Shown one piece after another: positions 47,570-56,065 of a stretch of DNA of 64,000 bases; the first letter of the stretch is position 1, and every line of letters starts with the position of its first letter. The DNA comes from Streptomyces sp. NK15101. GTDB lineage: Bacteria; Actinomycetota; Actinomycetes; Streptomycetales; Streptomycetaceae. A model generated the notes under the pieces. The model searched no databases. It saw only the letters and a list, made by a program, of their open reading frames with translations, and was not told where the DNA came from. The position numbers and the translations under genes were made by a program. Location of the stretch: positions 1-64,000 of the forward strand of contig NZ_JAINVG010000006.1 of assembly GCF_020400725.1 (NCBI RefSeq). Direction: 5' to 3'.

Positions 47570-47595
47570 GTTTACAACGGCACCGGAGGTGGCAT
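47570..47595 (+). promoter_or_regulatory. Possible stress sigma factor promoter of ssgB
   Basis: GTTT (47570-47573) and GGCAT (47591-47595), 60 bases before ssgB, look roughly like a SigH/SigB-type promoter (GTTT-N-GGGTA). The published link between ssgB and SigH makes this worth noting. The match is partial and the spacer long. Confidence 0.25.
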
Positions 47596-47654
47596 GTCGA
47601 TTTCGCCGACGTGCGAATCCCCGAGCGCACACTGAGCGAAAGGCCCTGGCGCTT

Positions 47655-48068
47655 ATGAACACCACGGTCAGCTGCGAGCTGCACCTGCGCCTCGTTGTGT
47701 CGAGCGAGTCCTCACTGCCTGTACCCGCGGGCCTGCGGTATGACACGGCCGATCCGTATGCCGTGCACGCCACCTTCCACACCGGAGCCGAAGAGACGGT
47801 CGAGTGGGTCTTCGCCCGCGACCTTCTCGCCGAGGGGCTGCACCGGCCCACCGGCACGGGCGACGTCCGCGTCTGGCCGTCCCGCAGCCACGGTCAGGGA
47901 GTCGTCTGCATCGCGTTGAGCTCTCCCGAGGGAGAAGCCCTGCTCGAGGCCCCGGCGAGGGCCCTGGAGTCGTTCCTGAAAAGGACCGACGCCGCCGTGC
48001 CACCCGGCACCGAGCACCGTCACTTCGACCTCGATACGGAGCTCTCCCACATCCTGGCCGACAGCTGA
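47655..48068 (+). CDS. ssgB: Sporulation and cell division protein SsgB
   Basis: A 137-residue SsgA-like protein that, in Streptomyces, positions FtsZ for sporulation septa and is nearly invariant between species. The sequence reads MNTTVSCELHLRLVVSSES to the conserved C-terminus FDLDTELSHIL. It is monocistronic, with a terminator 20 bases downstream. The ribosome site is poor, as is typical for this gene. This gene is the best single marker for the organism group. Confidence 0.97.
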   Translation: MNTTVSCELHLRLVVSSESSLPVPAGLRYDTADPYAVHATFHTGAEETVEWVFARDLLAEGLHRPTGTGDVRVWPSRSHGQGVVCIALSSPEGEALLEAPARALESFLKRTDAAVPPGTEHRHFDLDTELSHILADS

Positions 48069-48086
48069 GCCAGCCCGAGAGCCGCA

Positions 48087-48117
48087 CGGCGCCGTCCGAC
48101 TCGGGGAGACGGCGCCG
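48087..48117 (+). terminator. ssgB terminator
   Basis: A 10-bp stem CGGCGCCGTC/GACGGCGCCG with an 11-nt loop. Confidence 0.8.
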
Positions 48118-48259
48118 CGCGGACAGTCACATAGGCACGAGATCCGGCGCTCCCACCGCGCAGCCGGCGCGGTGACGGGCGCCGGTGCCGTTTTCCGGGG
48201 CGCGCTAAAGTCAGCGCCATTCCGCGGGCGCCCGCCCGCGGCCGGCCAGGGAGCGAATC

Positions 48260-48817
48260 GTGCTGATCCCCCACGACACCCGGATCGCCCTCGACACCGT
48301 CGTCGATCTGATGAACACCGCGCCCCAGGGCGACCGCGCCGACGAGCTCGCGGGCGTCCCGGAGCTCCACGACTTCCTGCGCGCGCACAAGGTCAGCGGC
48401 GTGGGCGAGCTCGGCCCCGACGACCTGCGCGCCGTGCGCGAGGTGCGCGAGAAGTTCGCGGCGGTCTTCTCCGCCCCCGAGGCCCGGATCGCGGCCCCTC
48501 TGATCAACCAGCTGGTGGCGGGCGCGGGCACCACTCCCCAGCTCACCGACCACGACGGCTACGACTGGCACGTGCACTACTTCGCGCCGGGCGCCTCGGT
48601 GGCGGACCACCTCGCGGCCGACTGCGGCATGGCCCTGGCGTTCATCGTCGTGGCGGGCGAACAGGAGCGGCTGCGGCGCTGCGAGGCGCCGGACTGCGGC
48701 CGGGCCTTCGTGGACCTCTCCCGCAACCGCTCGCGCCGGTACTGCGACAGCCGCACCTGCGGCAACCGTCTGCACGTGGCCGCGTACCGGGCGCGCCGCA
48801 AGGAGGCCGCGGGCTGA
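48260..48817 (+). CDS. CGNR zinc-finger domain protein
   Basis: A 185-residue protein. The N-terminal ABATE-type region is followed by a C-terminal CGNR zinc finger (CEAPDCGRAF and YCDSRTCGNRLHVAAYRAR; four cysteines). GTG start with GGGAG 6 bases before. Family members are thought to be stress regulators that bind DNA through the finger; the target is unknown. It is convergent with the next small gene. Confidence 0.88.
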   Translation: MLIPHDTRIALDTVVDLMNTAPQGDRADELAGVPELHDFLRAHKVSGVGELGPDDLRAVREVREKFAAVFSAPEARIAAPLINQLVAGAGTTPQLTDHDGYDWHVHYFAPGASVADHLAADCGMALAFIVVAGEQERLRRCEAPDCGRAFVDLSRNRSRRYCDSRTCGNRLHVAAYRARRKEAAG

Positions 48818-48834
48818 CCGCCCCGCCCCGGGGG

Positions 48835-48999
48835 TCAGAGCACGAAGAGGTCGTGCACCGCGGCCATCAGCAGCAGACAGCCGATCACCCCGAGGAAGAT
48901 CATCAGCGGCGGCTGGGAGAGCGCGAACAGGCAGCCGCGCGGCTCGTCGGCGGGGGCGTCGGTGGCGGCGGGCACGGGCTCCCGCGAGGTATCCAGCAT
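48835..48999 (-). CDS. Small single-helix membrane protein
   Basis: A 54-residue protein with a hydrophilic N-terminus and a C-terminal hydrophobic helix (LMIFLGVIGCLLLMAAVHDLFVL). The ATG at 48999 is the likely start; upstream extension is possible. Function unknown. Confidence 0.6.
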   Translation of the reverse strand: MLDTSREPVPAATDAPADEPRGCLFALSQPPLMIFLGVIGCLLLMAAVHDLFVL

Positions 49000-49121
49000 C
49001 TCGGGGGGATGATGGCGCACCGCGCGCCCGGCGAATCCCGCAACACGCCCCACCGCGGGGGCCGTTCACCCCTTCCCGTGGATCACGGAAAGGAGGCGGA
49101 CACCGGAACCGCCAGAAGTGA

Positions 49122-49535
49122 TCAGATTCCGTGCTTCTTCAGAATCGCCTCGATGTCGCTGAAGTCCTCACCGGCGGGCTGACCGGCCTGCGGCTTCGCC
49201 GTCACGGCGCGGGAGGGCGCCGACGCGGCCGGGACCACGCCTCTCGGCCCGGCTCCCCCGGCGGCCGCCTCGCGGCCGGCCCGGCGCCGCTCCACGGCCC
49301 GGGTGGACATGAAGAGCAGCCAGGCGACGCCGAGCATGCCGAAGCCGGCCCAGGCCACCGGGCTGAAGGCCGTGTCGGCGATCCAGTCGACCGCGCCCGT
49401 CATCACCAGACCGAGCGGCACCAGGGCGTAGGCCGCGATCCGGGCGGCGGACAGGAATCGCTTCCGGTACGCCGAAATCGCGGCGATGCCCAGGCCCGCC
49501 GCGGACACCGCGGAACAGATGGTCTCGGCGAGCAT
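49122..49535 (-). CDS. Small membrane protein of unknown function
   Basis: A 137-residue protein from ATG 49535 with GGAGGA 5 bases before it. Three hydrophobic helices (AETICSAVSAAGLGIAAISA, IAAYALVPLGLVMTGAV, WAGFGMLGVAWLLFMS) are followed by a disordered tail ending in FSDIEAILKKHGI, a short conserved-looking helix. No family recognised. Confidence 0.72.
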   Translation of the reverse strand: MLAETICSAVSAAGLGIAAISAYRKRFLSAARIAAYALVPLGLVMTGAVDWIADTAFSPVAWAGFGMLGVAWLLFMSTRAVERRRAGREAAAGGAGPRGVVPAASAPSRAVTAKPQAGQPAGEDFSDIEAILKKHGI

Positions 49536-49684
49536 GCGGTCCTCCAGGTGCCGGGCGGTACGTCCCTTCCATCCTGCACCGCGGGGACGGCCCGGGGCCA
49601 TGACCCGGCCCCGGTCTCAGGGAGATCTCCGGGTCGTCCCGGCCGGGTCCTCCTCCCCGGCTGCCGGTGCGAGAGACTGCTGCC

Positions 49685-50200
49685 ATGAACGACTCCACCA
49701 CCGCATCCGCCTCCCCCGTCGTCCTGGAGGCGTGGTTCGACCTGCAGTGCCCCGACTGCTTCCAGGCCCTCGACGACGTCCGCGCGCTCCGCGAGAAGTA
49801 CGGCGACCGGCTCGACGTGCAGCTGCGCCACTTCCCGCTGGCCAAGCACAAGCACGCGTACGCCGCCGCCCAGGCCGCCGAGGAGGCCGTGGAGCAGGGC
49901 AAGGGCTGGCCGTACGCGGAGGCGCTGCTCGCCAGGACCGCCGAGCTCGGCGAGCGGGGCGAGCCGGTCCTCCTGGAGGTGGCGGCCGAGCTCGGCCTGG
50001 ACGCCGAGGAGTTCGACACCGCGCTGATCGACGGCCGGCACCTGCTGACCGTGGACGCCGACGAGGCCGAGGGCAAGGCGATCAAGGTCACCGGCACCCC
50101 GACCTACGTGATCGACGGCGAGCGCCTGGACGGCGGCCGGAGCCAGGAGGGCCTGCGGGAGCGGATCGAGACGATCGCCGACCGCCTCCTGGGGCGGTAG
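49685..50200 (+). CDS. DsbA-family thiol oxidoreductase (FrnE-like), cytoplasmic
   Basis: A 171-residue DsbA-like protein with active site CPDC (C22, C25) after an EAWFDLQ strand, and the cis-proline in TGTPTYVIDG. No signal peptide is seen, so it is probably cytosolic, near the FrnE group. Stop is 6 bases from the convergent GNAT gene. Confidence 0.85.
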   Translation: MNDSTTASASPVVLEAWFDLQCPDCFQALDDVRALREKYGDRLDVQLRHFPLAKHKHAYAAAQAAEEAVEQGKGWPYAEALLARTAELGERGEPVLLEVAAELGLDAEEFDTALIDGRHLLTVDADEAEGKAIKVTGTPTYVIDGERLDGGRSQEGLRERIETIADRLLGR

Positions 50201-50206
50201 GGCGCC

Positions 50207-51049
50207 TCAGAGCAGCGGCTTCGCGCTGTTGACGAGGGTCGTGCGGTAGCCGAGCGACTCGTAGAGCCGGATCGCCGGGGTGTTGCCCGCGAACACGTGC
50301 AGTTCGATGAGGCGCTCCCCGGCCTCCAGGGCGGCCTGCTCGGCGAGCAGCATCAGGGCCCTGCCGTACCCCTTCCCGCGCTCCCCCTCGACGACCTCGA
50401 CCTCGAAGACGAAGGCCGTCCCCTTCCCGGGCTCGCGCTCCAGCCGGCCCACCCACAGATAGCCGACGACCTGCCCGTCGCGCAGGCCGAGGGCCACCGT
50501 GACGCCCGGGGTCGCGAGGCCCTGCGGGAGGAAGCGGCGGCTGCTGTCCTCGGCCTTGGCGAGCGCCTGTTCCTCCGGCACGCCCCGGTCGATCCAGCTC
50601 TGCGCGAAGGCGGCCCGGGACTTCGCCGACCACTCCTCGAACTCCGCCTCGGTCGCCGGGCGGTGCGCGAAGCCCTCCGGGAGCCGCGGCCGCTCGGCCG
50701 GCAGCTCCTTGGCCATGTTCCGGCTGCGCTCGGTGTACCCGAGCGAGCGGGCCGTCCGCAGCGCGGCCTCCGCCTCTGCGGGCACCGAGATCTGCACTTC
50801 GCCGCAGCCCCAGGAGCGCAGCACCTCCTCCGAGGCGAGCGCCGCCACCGTGCCCCGGCCGCGGCCCCGGTCGGGCTCGTCGACCAGAAGGCGCTCGATC
50901 CGGCCGGAGGCGGTGCCGAAGGCCGGATCGGTGGCGAGGTGGACGGAGCCGACCCGGCGGCTGTTCACGCAGATGTCGAAGGTGCGGGAACGGCCGCCGT
51001 CGGCGGACTGCTGAAGCGGCTCGGTCGGCCGCAGGGTGGTGGTCATCAT
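50207..51049 (-). CDS. Tandem GNAT-family N-acetyltransferase
   Basis: A 280-residue protein with two GNAT halves. The first (about 20-125) is degenerate, with LLVDEPDRGRGRGTVAAL as motif A. The second (about 135-280) has GERGKGYGRALMLLAEQAA, a good acetyl-CoA loop, and a final strand LHVFAGNTPAIRLYESLGY. Possibly similar to mycothiol synthase (MshD) in layout, but not close enough to name. Start ATG 51049 or 51046. Confidence 0.85.
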   Translation of the reverse strand: MMTTTLRPTEPLQQSADGGRSRTFDICVNSRRVGSVHLATDPAFGTASGRIERLLVDEPDRGRGRGTVAALASEEVLRSWGCGEVQISVPAEAEAALRTARSLGYTERSRNMAKELPAERPRLPEGFAHRPATEAEFEEWSAKSRAAFAQSWIDRGVPEEQALAKAEDSSRRFLPQGLATPGVTVALGLRDGQVVGYLWVGRLEREPGKGTAFVFEVEVVEGERGKGYGRALMLLAEQAALEAGERLIELHVFAGNTPAIRLYESLGYRTTLVNSAKPLL

Positions 51050-51088
51050 GGGTGTTCTACCCACCCGGCCGCCGCCCGTCATCAGGAT

Positions 51089-51919
51089 TTACGCGAGCCG
51101 CGGATCCCGGTTCCCGGCCGCCCGCTCGTCGAAGGTCCGCATCGCCTTGGCGGTGACGGGGCCGGGCGCCACCGCCAGTTCGCGGCCGTCGACCCGGTGC
51201 ACGGCCTGGACGTCGCGCAGGGTCGAGGTCAGGAAGATCTCGTCGGCGCTCTCCAGCACCTCGAGCGGCAGGTCGGTCTCCTCGGCGCCGGTCCACTCCA
51301 CGGCGAGGGCCCGGGTGATGCCCGCGAGGCAGCCGGAGGAGACGGGCGGGGTGAGGATCCTGCCGTCGACCACGACGAAGACGTTGGAGCCGGTGCCCTC
51401 GCAGAGCTGCCCCACGGTGTTGGCGAAGAGCGCCTCGGAGGCCCCCTGCTCGCGCGCCCTGGCGAGGGCGACGACGTTCTCGGCGTACGAGGTGGTCTTG
51501 AGGCCGGTGAGGGCTCCACGCTCGTTGCGCGTCCAGGGCACGGTGATCACGGCGGTGGAGTCGGGGCGGCGGCCGGTCTCGCCGAGGGCGACGACCAGGC
51601 TCGTCCCGGCGTCGCCGCGCTCCGAGCCGAGCGGCGAGAGCCCGCCGGTGTACGTGATGCGGAGCCGGCCGAGCTCCATCGGGTTGGCCTCCAGGACGGC
51701 CGCGCAGGCGCGGCGGACCTCGTCGAGGTCCGGGTCGGGCAGACCGAGGCCGCGGGCGGAGCGGGTGAGCCGCTCGAGGTGGAGCGTGAGAGCAAACGTT
51801 TCTCCTCGCTCCGCCTTGACCGTCTCGAAGATGCCGTCGCCGACGGTCAGTCCATGGTCCAGCACGGAGACCCGGGCGGTCTCCGCGTCGTGCAGCCCGC
51901 CGTTGACCCAGAGTTTCAT
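51089..51919 (-). CDS. pabC: Aminotransferase class IV, likely 4-amino-4-deoxychorismate lyase
   Basis: A 276-residue fold-type IV PLP enzyme. The glycine-rich DHGLTVGDGIFETVK opening, the PLP lysine in TGLKTTSYAEN and the GQLCEGTGSNVFVV segment fit the class. Coupled to pabB through an ATGA overlap, so the best role is the release of p-aminobenzoate from aminodeoxychorismate; a branched-chain or D-amino acid aminotransferase cannot be excluded by sequence alone. Confidence 0.87.
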   Translation of the reverse strand: MKLWVNGGLHDAETARVSVLDHGLTVGDGIFETVKAERGETFALTLHLERLTRSARGLGLPDPDLDEVRRACAAVLEANPMELGRLRITYTGGLSPLGSERGDAGTSLVVALGETGRRPDSTAVITVPWTRNERGALTGLKTTSYAENVVALARAREQGASEALFANTVGQLCEGTGSNVFVVVDGRILTPPVSSGCLAGITRALAVEWTGAEETDLPLEVLESADEIFLTSTLRDVQAVHRVDGRELAVAPGPVTAKAMRTFDERAAGNRDPRLA

Positions 51920-52983
51920 CGAGAAGTGGCCTTTCCGCTCGCCTCGCAGGCGTCTGACTCGTAGGCGCCCGACGCTATCGCGACGAGCCGGTCCGCCTTC
52001 AGCTCGGTCTCCTCCCACTCGCGCTCCGGGTCGGAGCCCCAGGTGATCCCCGCGCCCGTGCCGAAGCGGAGCACGCCCTCGGGGCGGTCGATCCAGAAGG
52101 TGCGTATGCCCACGGCCAGCTCGGCGGTGTCCGCGTCGGCGTCGACCCAGCCGATGCCCCCGCAGTACGGCCCCCTGGGCGCGGTCTCCAGCGCCTCGAT
52201 GATCCGCAGCGCGCTGGACTTGGGCGCGCCGGTGACGGAGCCGGGCGGGAAGGTGGCGGCGAGCAGCTCGGGCCAGCCGGCGTCCTCGCGCAGCAGTCCG
52301 GTGACGGTGGAGACGAGGTGGACGAGGCCGGGGTGCTCCTCGACGGCGCAGAGCTCGGGGACCGCGACGGTGCCGGTCTCGCTGACGCGGCCCAGGTCGT
52401 TGCGGACCAGGTCGACGATCATCACGTTCTCCGCGTGGTCCTTGGGCAGGAGGTCGGCGGCGGTGCGGCCGGTCCCCTTGATGGGGCCCGAGGAGATCAG
52501 GGCCCCTTCCCTGCGCAGGTACAGCTCGGGGGAGGCGGTGGCGATCTCCACCCCGTGGGCGGGCAGCCGGATCGTTCCGGCGTAGGGGGCGGGGTTGCCC
52601 CGGGCCAGGAGCGCGGTGAGGGAGTCGACGTCCGCGCCGGCCGGGTCCGGCAGCGGCGCGGTCAGCACCCGGCAGAGGTTCGCCTGGTAGACCTCGCCGC
52701 GCGCGATGTGCTCGCGCACGCGCCGTACGCCCGCGGTGTACGCGGCGCGGTCGAGCGAGGACGTCCAGTCACCGGCGGCGGGTCCGCGCCAGGCGCCCGG
52801 GGCGGGCGTGGGGACCGGGTCGGGCCGGACGTCCCCGAAGCGCGCGCAGGTGAGGCGCCCTTCGAAGTCCGCGCAGACGGCCCAGAAGCCTGCGGAGTCC
52901 AGCGCCTCGGGATCGTGGGTGACGTCCCGGAGGTCGGTCGCGACGAGGCCGCCGAAGCGGGCCAGAGGAGCGAGGTCGTGCAC
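51916..52983 (-). CDS. pabB: Aminodeoxychorismate synthase component I
   Basis: A 355-residue chorismate-binding enzyme. GPIKGTGRT holds the PabB-type lysine, DHAENVMIVDLVRNDLGRV and FPPGSVTGAPK are the conserved active-site segments. Shorter than enterobacterial PabB at the N-terminus. With pabC it makes p-aminobenzoate for folate. The glutaminase partner PabA is not in the window. Confidence 0.92.
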   Translation of the reverse strand: MHDLAPLARFGGLVATDLRDVTHDPEALDSAGFWAVCADFEGRLTCARFGDVRPDPVPTPAPGAWRGPAAGDWTSSLDRAAYTAGVRRVREHIARGEVYQANLCRVLTAPLPDPAGADVDSLTALLARGNPAPYAGTIRLPAHGVEIATASPELYLRREGALISSGPIKGTGRTAADLLPKDHAENVMIVDLVRNDLGRVSETGTVAVPELCAVEEHPGLVHLVSTVTGLLREDAGWPELLAATFPPGSVTGAPKSSALRIIEALETAPRGPYCGGIGWVDADADTAELAVGIRTFWIDRPEGVLRFGTGAGITWGSDPEREWEETELKADRLVAIASGAYESDACEASGKATSR

Positions 52984-53169
52984 GCATCGAGTCTAGGTCG
53001 GGCGGCGGAGGAGCACCGGGGTCGTGCACGGAGGGGCACGGGAGGCGCACGGAGCGGGGGCTCCCTGCCACCCCGGGAACACGGCGGGTGAACGCCGCGC
53101 GAACCCTCCGGGAGGCCCGGCCGGGCACGGGGAAGGGCGCGCAGGTCAGCACGCTGCGGAAACGCGTTT

Positions 53170-53197
53170 TTGTACTGGCCCAGGAATCCGCTAGAGT
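53170..53197 (+). promoter_or_regulatory. Promoter of tRNA cluster
   Basis: TTGTAC (53170-53175) and TAGAGT (53192-53197), 16-base spacer, 42 bases before tRNA-Gly. Confidence 0.7.
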
Positions 53198-53239
53198 TCA
53201 ACACGTCGCCGGGACGCGCAAGCGGAACGGAAACGACAA

Positions 53240-53312
53240 GCGGACGTGGCTCAGTTGGTAGAGCATCACCTTGCCAAGGTGAGGGTCGCGAGTTCGAATC
53301 TCGTCGTCCGCT
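53240..53312 (+). tRNA. tRNA-Gly (GCC)
   Basis: A 73-nt tRNA: GCGGACG acceptor, anticodon stem TCACC/GGTGA with loop TTGCCAA (GCC), acceptor end CGTCCGC. No CCA encoded. Confidence 0.97.
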
Positions 53313-53351
53313 CGATGTGGGGGATCTTCCCGAACCCCTGTATTCACTCCT

Positions 53352-53422
53352 GGTGGAGTGGCCGAGAGGCGAGGCAACGGCCTGCAAAGCCGTCTACACG
53401 GGTTCAAATCCCGTCTCCACCT
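53352..53422 (+). tRNA. tRNA-Cys (GCA)
   Basis: A 71-nt tRNA: GGTGGAG acceptor paired with CTCCACC; anticodon stem ACGGC/GCCGT, loop CTGCAAA (GCA). Confidence 0.97.
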
Positions 53423-53426
53423 CCAA

Positions 53427-53498
53427 GGACGATTAGCTCAGCGGGAGAGCGCTTCCCTGACACGGAAGAGGTCACTGGTTCAATCCCAGTATCGTCCA
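53427..53498 (+). tRNA. tRNA-Val (GAC), copy 1, variant acceptor
   Basis: A 72-nt tRNA, acceptor GGACGAT/ATCGTCC, anticodon loop CTGACAC (GAC). It begins 4 bases after tRNA-Cys. Differs from copies 2-4 only in compensatory acceptor pairs. Confidence 0.97.
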
Positions 53499-53532
53499 CT
53501 GGACCCCCGGGTCCTGGATCCTCGGATCCCCC

Positions 53533-53604
53533 GCGCGATTAGCTCAGCGGGAGAGCGCTTCCCTGACACGGAAGAGGTCACTGGTTCAATCCCAGTATCG
53601 CGCA
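53533..53604 (+). tRNA. tRNA-Val (GAC), copy 2
   Basis: A 72-nt tRNA with acceptor GCGCGAT/ATCGCGC and anticodon GAC. Confidence 0.97.
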
Positions 53605-53634
53605 CCACAGTTCACGCACCCCTCGGGTGCGCCC

Positions 53635-53706
53635 GCGCGATTAGCTCAGCGGGAGAGCGCTTCCCTGACACGGAAGAGGTCACTGGTTCAATCCCAGTAT
53701 CGCGCA
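53635..53706 (+). tRNA. tRNA-Val (GAC), copy 3
   Basis: Same sequence as copy 2, starting 102 bases after it. Confidence 0.97.
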
Positions 53707-53734
53707 CACAGTACAAGCACCCCCGGGTGTACCC

Positions 53735-53806
53735 GCGCGATTAGCTCAGCGGGAGAGCGCTTCCCTGACACGGAAGAGGTCACTGGTTCAATCCCAGTAT
53801 CGCGCA
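53735..53806 (+). tRNA. tRNA-Val (GAC), copy 4
   Basis: Same sequence as copies 2 and 3, exactly 100 bases after copy 3. Confidence 0.97.
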
Positions 53807-53813
53807 CCAGCAG

Positions 53814-53848
53814 GAAGCCCCCGGCCGCAGCTCGCGGCCGGGGGCTTC
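53814..53848. terminator. Terminator of the tRNA cluster
   Basis: A perfect 15-bp stem (53814-53828 with 53834-53848), 5-nt loop; serves also the minus-strand zinc-finger gene. Confidence 0.92.
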
Positions 53849-53859
53849 TTCGTGCCCGG

Positions 53860-54141
53860 TCAGGAGGAGAAGAGCATCCGCCCGAAGCCGCCCCTGCGGT
53901 AGTGGCCGCCGTGGTGCCCACCGTGGTGCGGGGCGCCCCAGGCGGGCGCGGCGGGGGCGGGCTGCGCCGGGTAGGCCGGCGGGGCGGGCGGGGCCTGCTG
54001 GACCCACTGGGACTCCAGGCGGGTCAGGGCCTCCAGCTCGCCGTAGTCCAGGAAAATGCCCCGGCAACCGCTGCACTGCTCGATCTGGACGCCGTTGCGG
54101 TTGTACGTGTGCATGGCCGCATGGCACTTGGGACACTGCAT
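53860..54141 (-). CDS. zf-TFIIB domain protein
   Basis: A 93-residue protein. Zinc-finger MQCPKCHAAMHTY and CSGCRGIFLDYGELEAL are the TFIIB-like domain; the rest is a Pro/Ala and Gly/His-rich tail (GGHHGGHYRRGGFGRM). ATG 54141 with GGGAG upstream. Function unknown; the family binds zinc and may be a regulator. Confidence 0.85.
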   Translation of the reverse strand: MQCPKCHAAMHTYNRNGVQIEQCSGCRGIFLDYGELEALTRLESQWVQQAPPAPPAYPAQPAPAAPAWGAPHHGGHHGGHYRRGGFGRMLFSS

Positions 54142-54208
54142 GCTCGGCTCAACTCCCTGACATCGCCGTTCGAATGGTGGCTTCACCTTACGTGGACGCC
54201 GAAAGGGC

Positions 54209-55204
54209 CTACCCGGTTCGATGTCCGGCGATGCGGGCACAGGTGTCGATCATCACTTCCTCGACCTCGTCGAGCGGCCGGCGCTCGGCCGTGGACTTGG
54301 CCAGGGCCAGCGCGGCGGTCTGGACCGTCAGCGCCCGCGCGGGCACGTCGAGCCGGTCCCAGGGCTCCGCGTCCACGGCGGGACCGCCCGCCTCCTGGTA
54401 CGCGCCGAGGAAACGCGTCCAGACGTCGGGCGGCAGGAGGCCGGCGGCGAACCAGGCGGCGGGCCGGGCCAGGTCCCAGGCGGGGTCTCCCAGGCCGAGG
54501 TCGTCGATGTCGATGAGCCGCCAGGGCGCGTCGATGCCGGAGCGTGCGGCGGTGCCGTCCGTCCGGCGGGTGTCGCGGACCAGCTGGCCGAGGTGGAAGT
54601 CGCCGTGGCACAGGAGCCGGGGCGCCGTCGCGGGACCGTCGGGCACCGTCCGCCAGGCCTCCAGGACCGTGGCCGCCGCCGGATGGTCCGGAGCCGTGCG
54701 GCGCATCCGCTCCACGGCGAGGGCCGCCTTCTCCGGGGCCCGCATGTCCGGGAGGCGGCCGGCCCCGCCGGGCGGGGGCGGAGTGCGGTGCAGCAGGGCG
54801 AGGAGGCGCGCCGCCTCCTCCCACGGGGCGGCGTCGGGGTCCTCCGGGGCGACGGGCGGACCGTACGGCCAGAGCGTGACCGGGCGGCCCTCCAGCGCCC
54901 CGGGGCCCTGCCGCGGCAGCGGGAGGGGCTGCAGGAAGACGCCGCCGACGTCCCGGTGCGCGGCCAGCGCGAGCCGTACGCGATGGGCCTCGGGGTCGGT
55001 GCCGGGCGCGTGCGCCTTGGCGACGAGCCCCCCGTGCCGCACGACGGTCCCGTCGTCCCGGTCCGCCAGCACGCCGACGAGCCCGCCCGCGCAGCGGCAG
55101 GGCTCGCCGGACGGATGGGCGGCGGTGTGCGCGAAGGCGGCCAGGCGGTGCAGCGGGCCCTGGCCGTCGGACGGCGTGCGGGGTGTCGGGAGTGCTGGGT
55201 CCAC
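54209..55204 (-). CDS. Aminoglycoside phosphotransferase (APH)-family protein
   Basis: A 331-residue kinase-like phosphotransferase. The catalytic HGDFHLGQLV and metal-binding IDIDDLGLGDPAWDLA motifs are intact. A nucleotide-binding N-lobe (GGLVGVLADRDDGTVVRHGGLVAKAHAP) precedes. GTG 55204 is the likely start; the frame is open for another 36 residues upstream. Whether it phosphorylates an antibiotic or a small metabolite is not shown. Confidence 0.85.
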   Translation of the reverse strand: MDPALPTPRTPSDGQGPLHRLAAFAHTAAHPSGEPCRCAGGLVGVLADRDDGTVVRHGGLVAKAHAPGTDPEAHRVRLALAAHRDVGGVFLQPLPLPRQGPGALEGRPVTLWPYGPPVAPEDPDAAPWEEAARLLALLHRTPPPPGGAGRLPDMRAPEKAALAVERMRRTAPDHPAAATVLEAWRTVPDGPATAPRLLCHGDFHLGQLVRDTRRTDGTAARSGIDAPWRLIDIDDLGLGDPAWDLARPAAWFAAGLLPPDVWTRFLGAYQEAGGPAVDAEPWDRLDVPARALTVQTAALALAKSTAERRPLDEVEEVMIDTCARIAGHRTG

Positions 55205-55397
55205 CCCGGGAGCGTACGGGGAGAAGTGCTCGCCCCGGCGTGCCTCCGCCGGCTCGACGGCTCTTCCGGGAACGCGCGAGGGCCGGTCAGCTCCCCAGCT
55301 GACCGGCCCCACGCTGCCGTCCGCCGCACCCCCGTCCCCACGGGGTTGATGGCCGGATGTCCCGACCCGGGCCGCTCTCCCGGGTCCGGGGCGCCGC

Positions 55398-55562
55398 TCA
55401 GCGCCCCAGCATCACGCCCACGGACGACGCCTGTGTGACCACCGCTTCCCAGCCGCCGAAGACGACCACGAGCAGGGCCGCGAGAGGGAGGACCATGGCG
55501 GTGGCCACCAGGGGGTGGCGGCGGCTGGAGGGCCGGGTGGTCCGCGATGCCGTGTACGCCAT
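55398..55562 (-). CDS. Small single-helix membrane protein
   Basis: A 54-residue protein, ATG 55562 after GGAGAGGAACC. A basic N-terminus (RTTRPSSRRH) is followed by one helix (ATAMVLPLAALLVVVFGGW). Unknown function. Confidence 0.6.
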   Translation of the reverse strand: MAYTASRTTRPSSRRHPLVATAMVLPLAALLVVVFGGWEAVVTQASSVGVMLGR

Positions 55563-56065
55563 GGTTCCTCTCCTGTCGTGTCTGGCGCGGCGGGTGCGTG
55601 ACCTCGGGGGACGAGTGCTGCACCCGCCGCATGACCTCAACACTAGGGAGCGGGAGGCCCCGGGACGTCATGCCCGCGTACCGACTTCCGGGCCTCCCGG
55701 AGGATGAGGCCCGCCCCTGCGACGTACTCCCCTGGGTGGAGACGGCGGTCCGGAACCCGGGGTCTTCCCGGAGGGGACGGCCCGCGAGTGACATCGCTCA
55801 CTTCCCCGGACGCCGACTCCGCGGCCAGGTGCGCGGGCCCGGTCCGGCGGTCCCGGGAGGCGCCCCCCGGGGTGTCCGGCCGCGTCCGCGTCCGCACGTC
55901 AAGTGGGTTTCCCGGCACGGAGGTTGGGACCCGCCCCTGTTACCGCCGGTTCCCCGGCGTCCCCCTCAGCACTGACAATCGATCCCGGTGCGAGGGCGCG
56001 GCCTATGAGCGCGTACGGGCGCCACTACGTAAGCTGTGCCACGTCGAACGGACGAGGGGACGGAC
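55563..56065. other. 503-base gap upstream of kinase gene
   Basis: No convincing gene. Contains an imperfect inverted repeat (CGGGAGGCCCCGG near 55651 with CCGGGCCTCCCG near 55688) and an AGTGA-N6-TCACT palindrome at 55787-55802, about 265 bases before the kinase ATG. A minus-strand frame of 91 codons (55643-55918) has no ribosome site or recognisable features and is not called. Confidence 0.5.

Noticed and set aside
53427..53806. Regularly spaced repeats that could suggest a CRISPR array
   Set aside because: The repeats are full tRNA-Val genes with cloverleaf pairing and only four units.
43488..53806. tRNA genes as integration sites for a mobile element
   Set aside because: No integrase, excisionase or duplicated tRNA 3' end was found near any of them.
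55643..55918. Minus-strand frame of 91 codons in the kinase upstream gap
   Set aside because: No ribosome site, low-complexity Arg/Pro-rich translation and no features.
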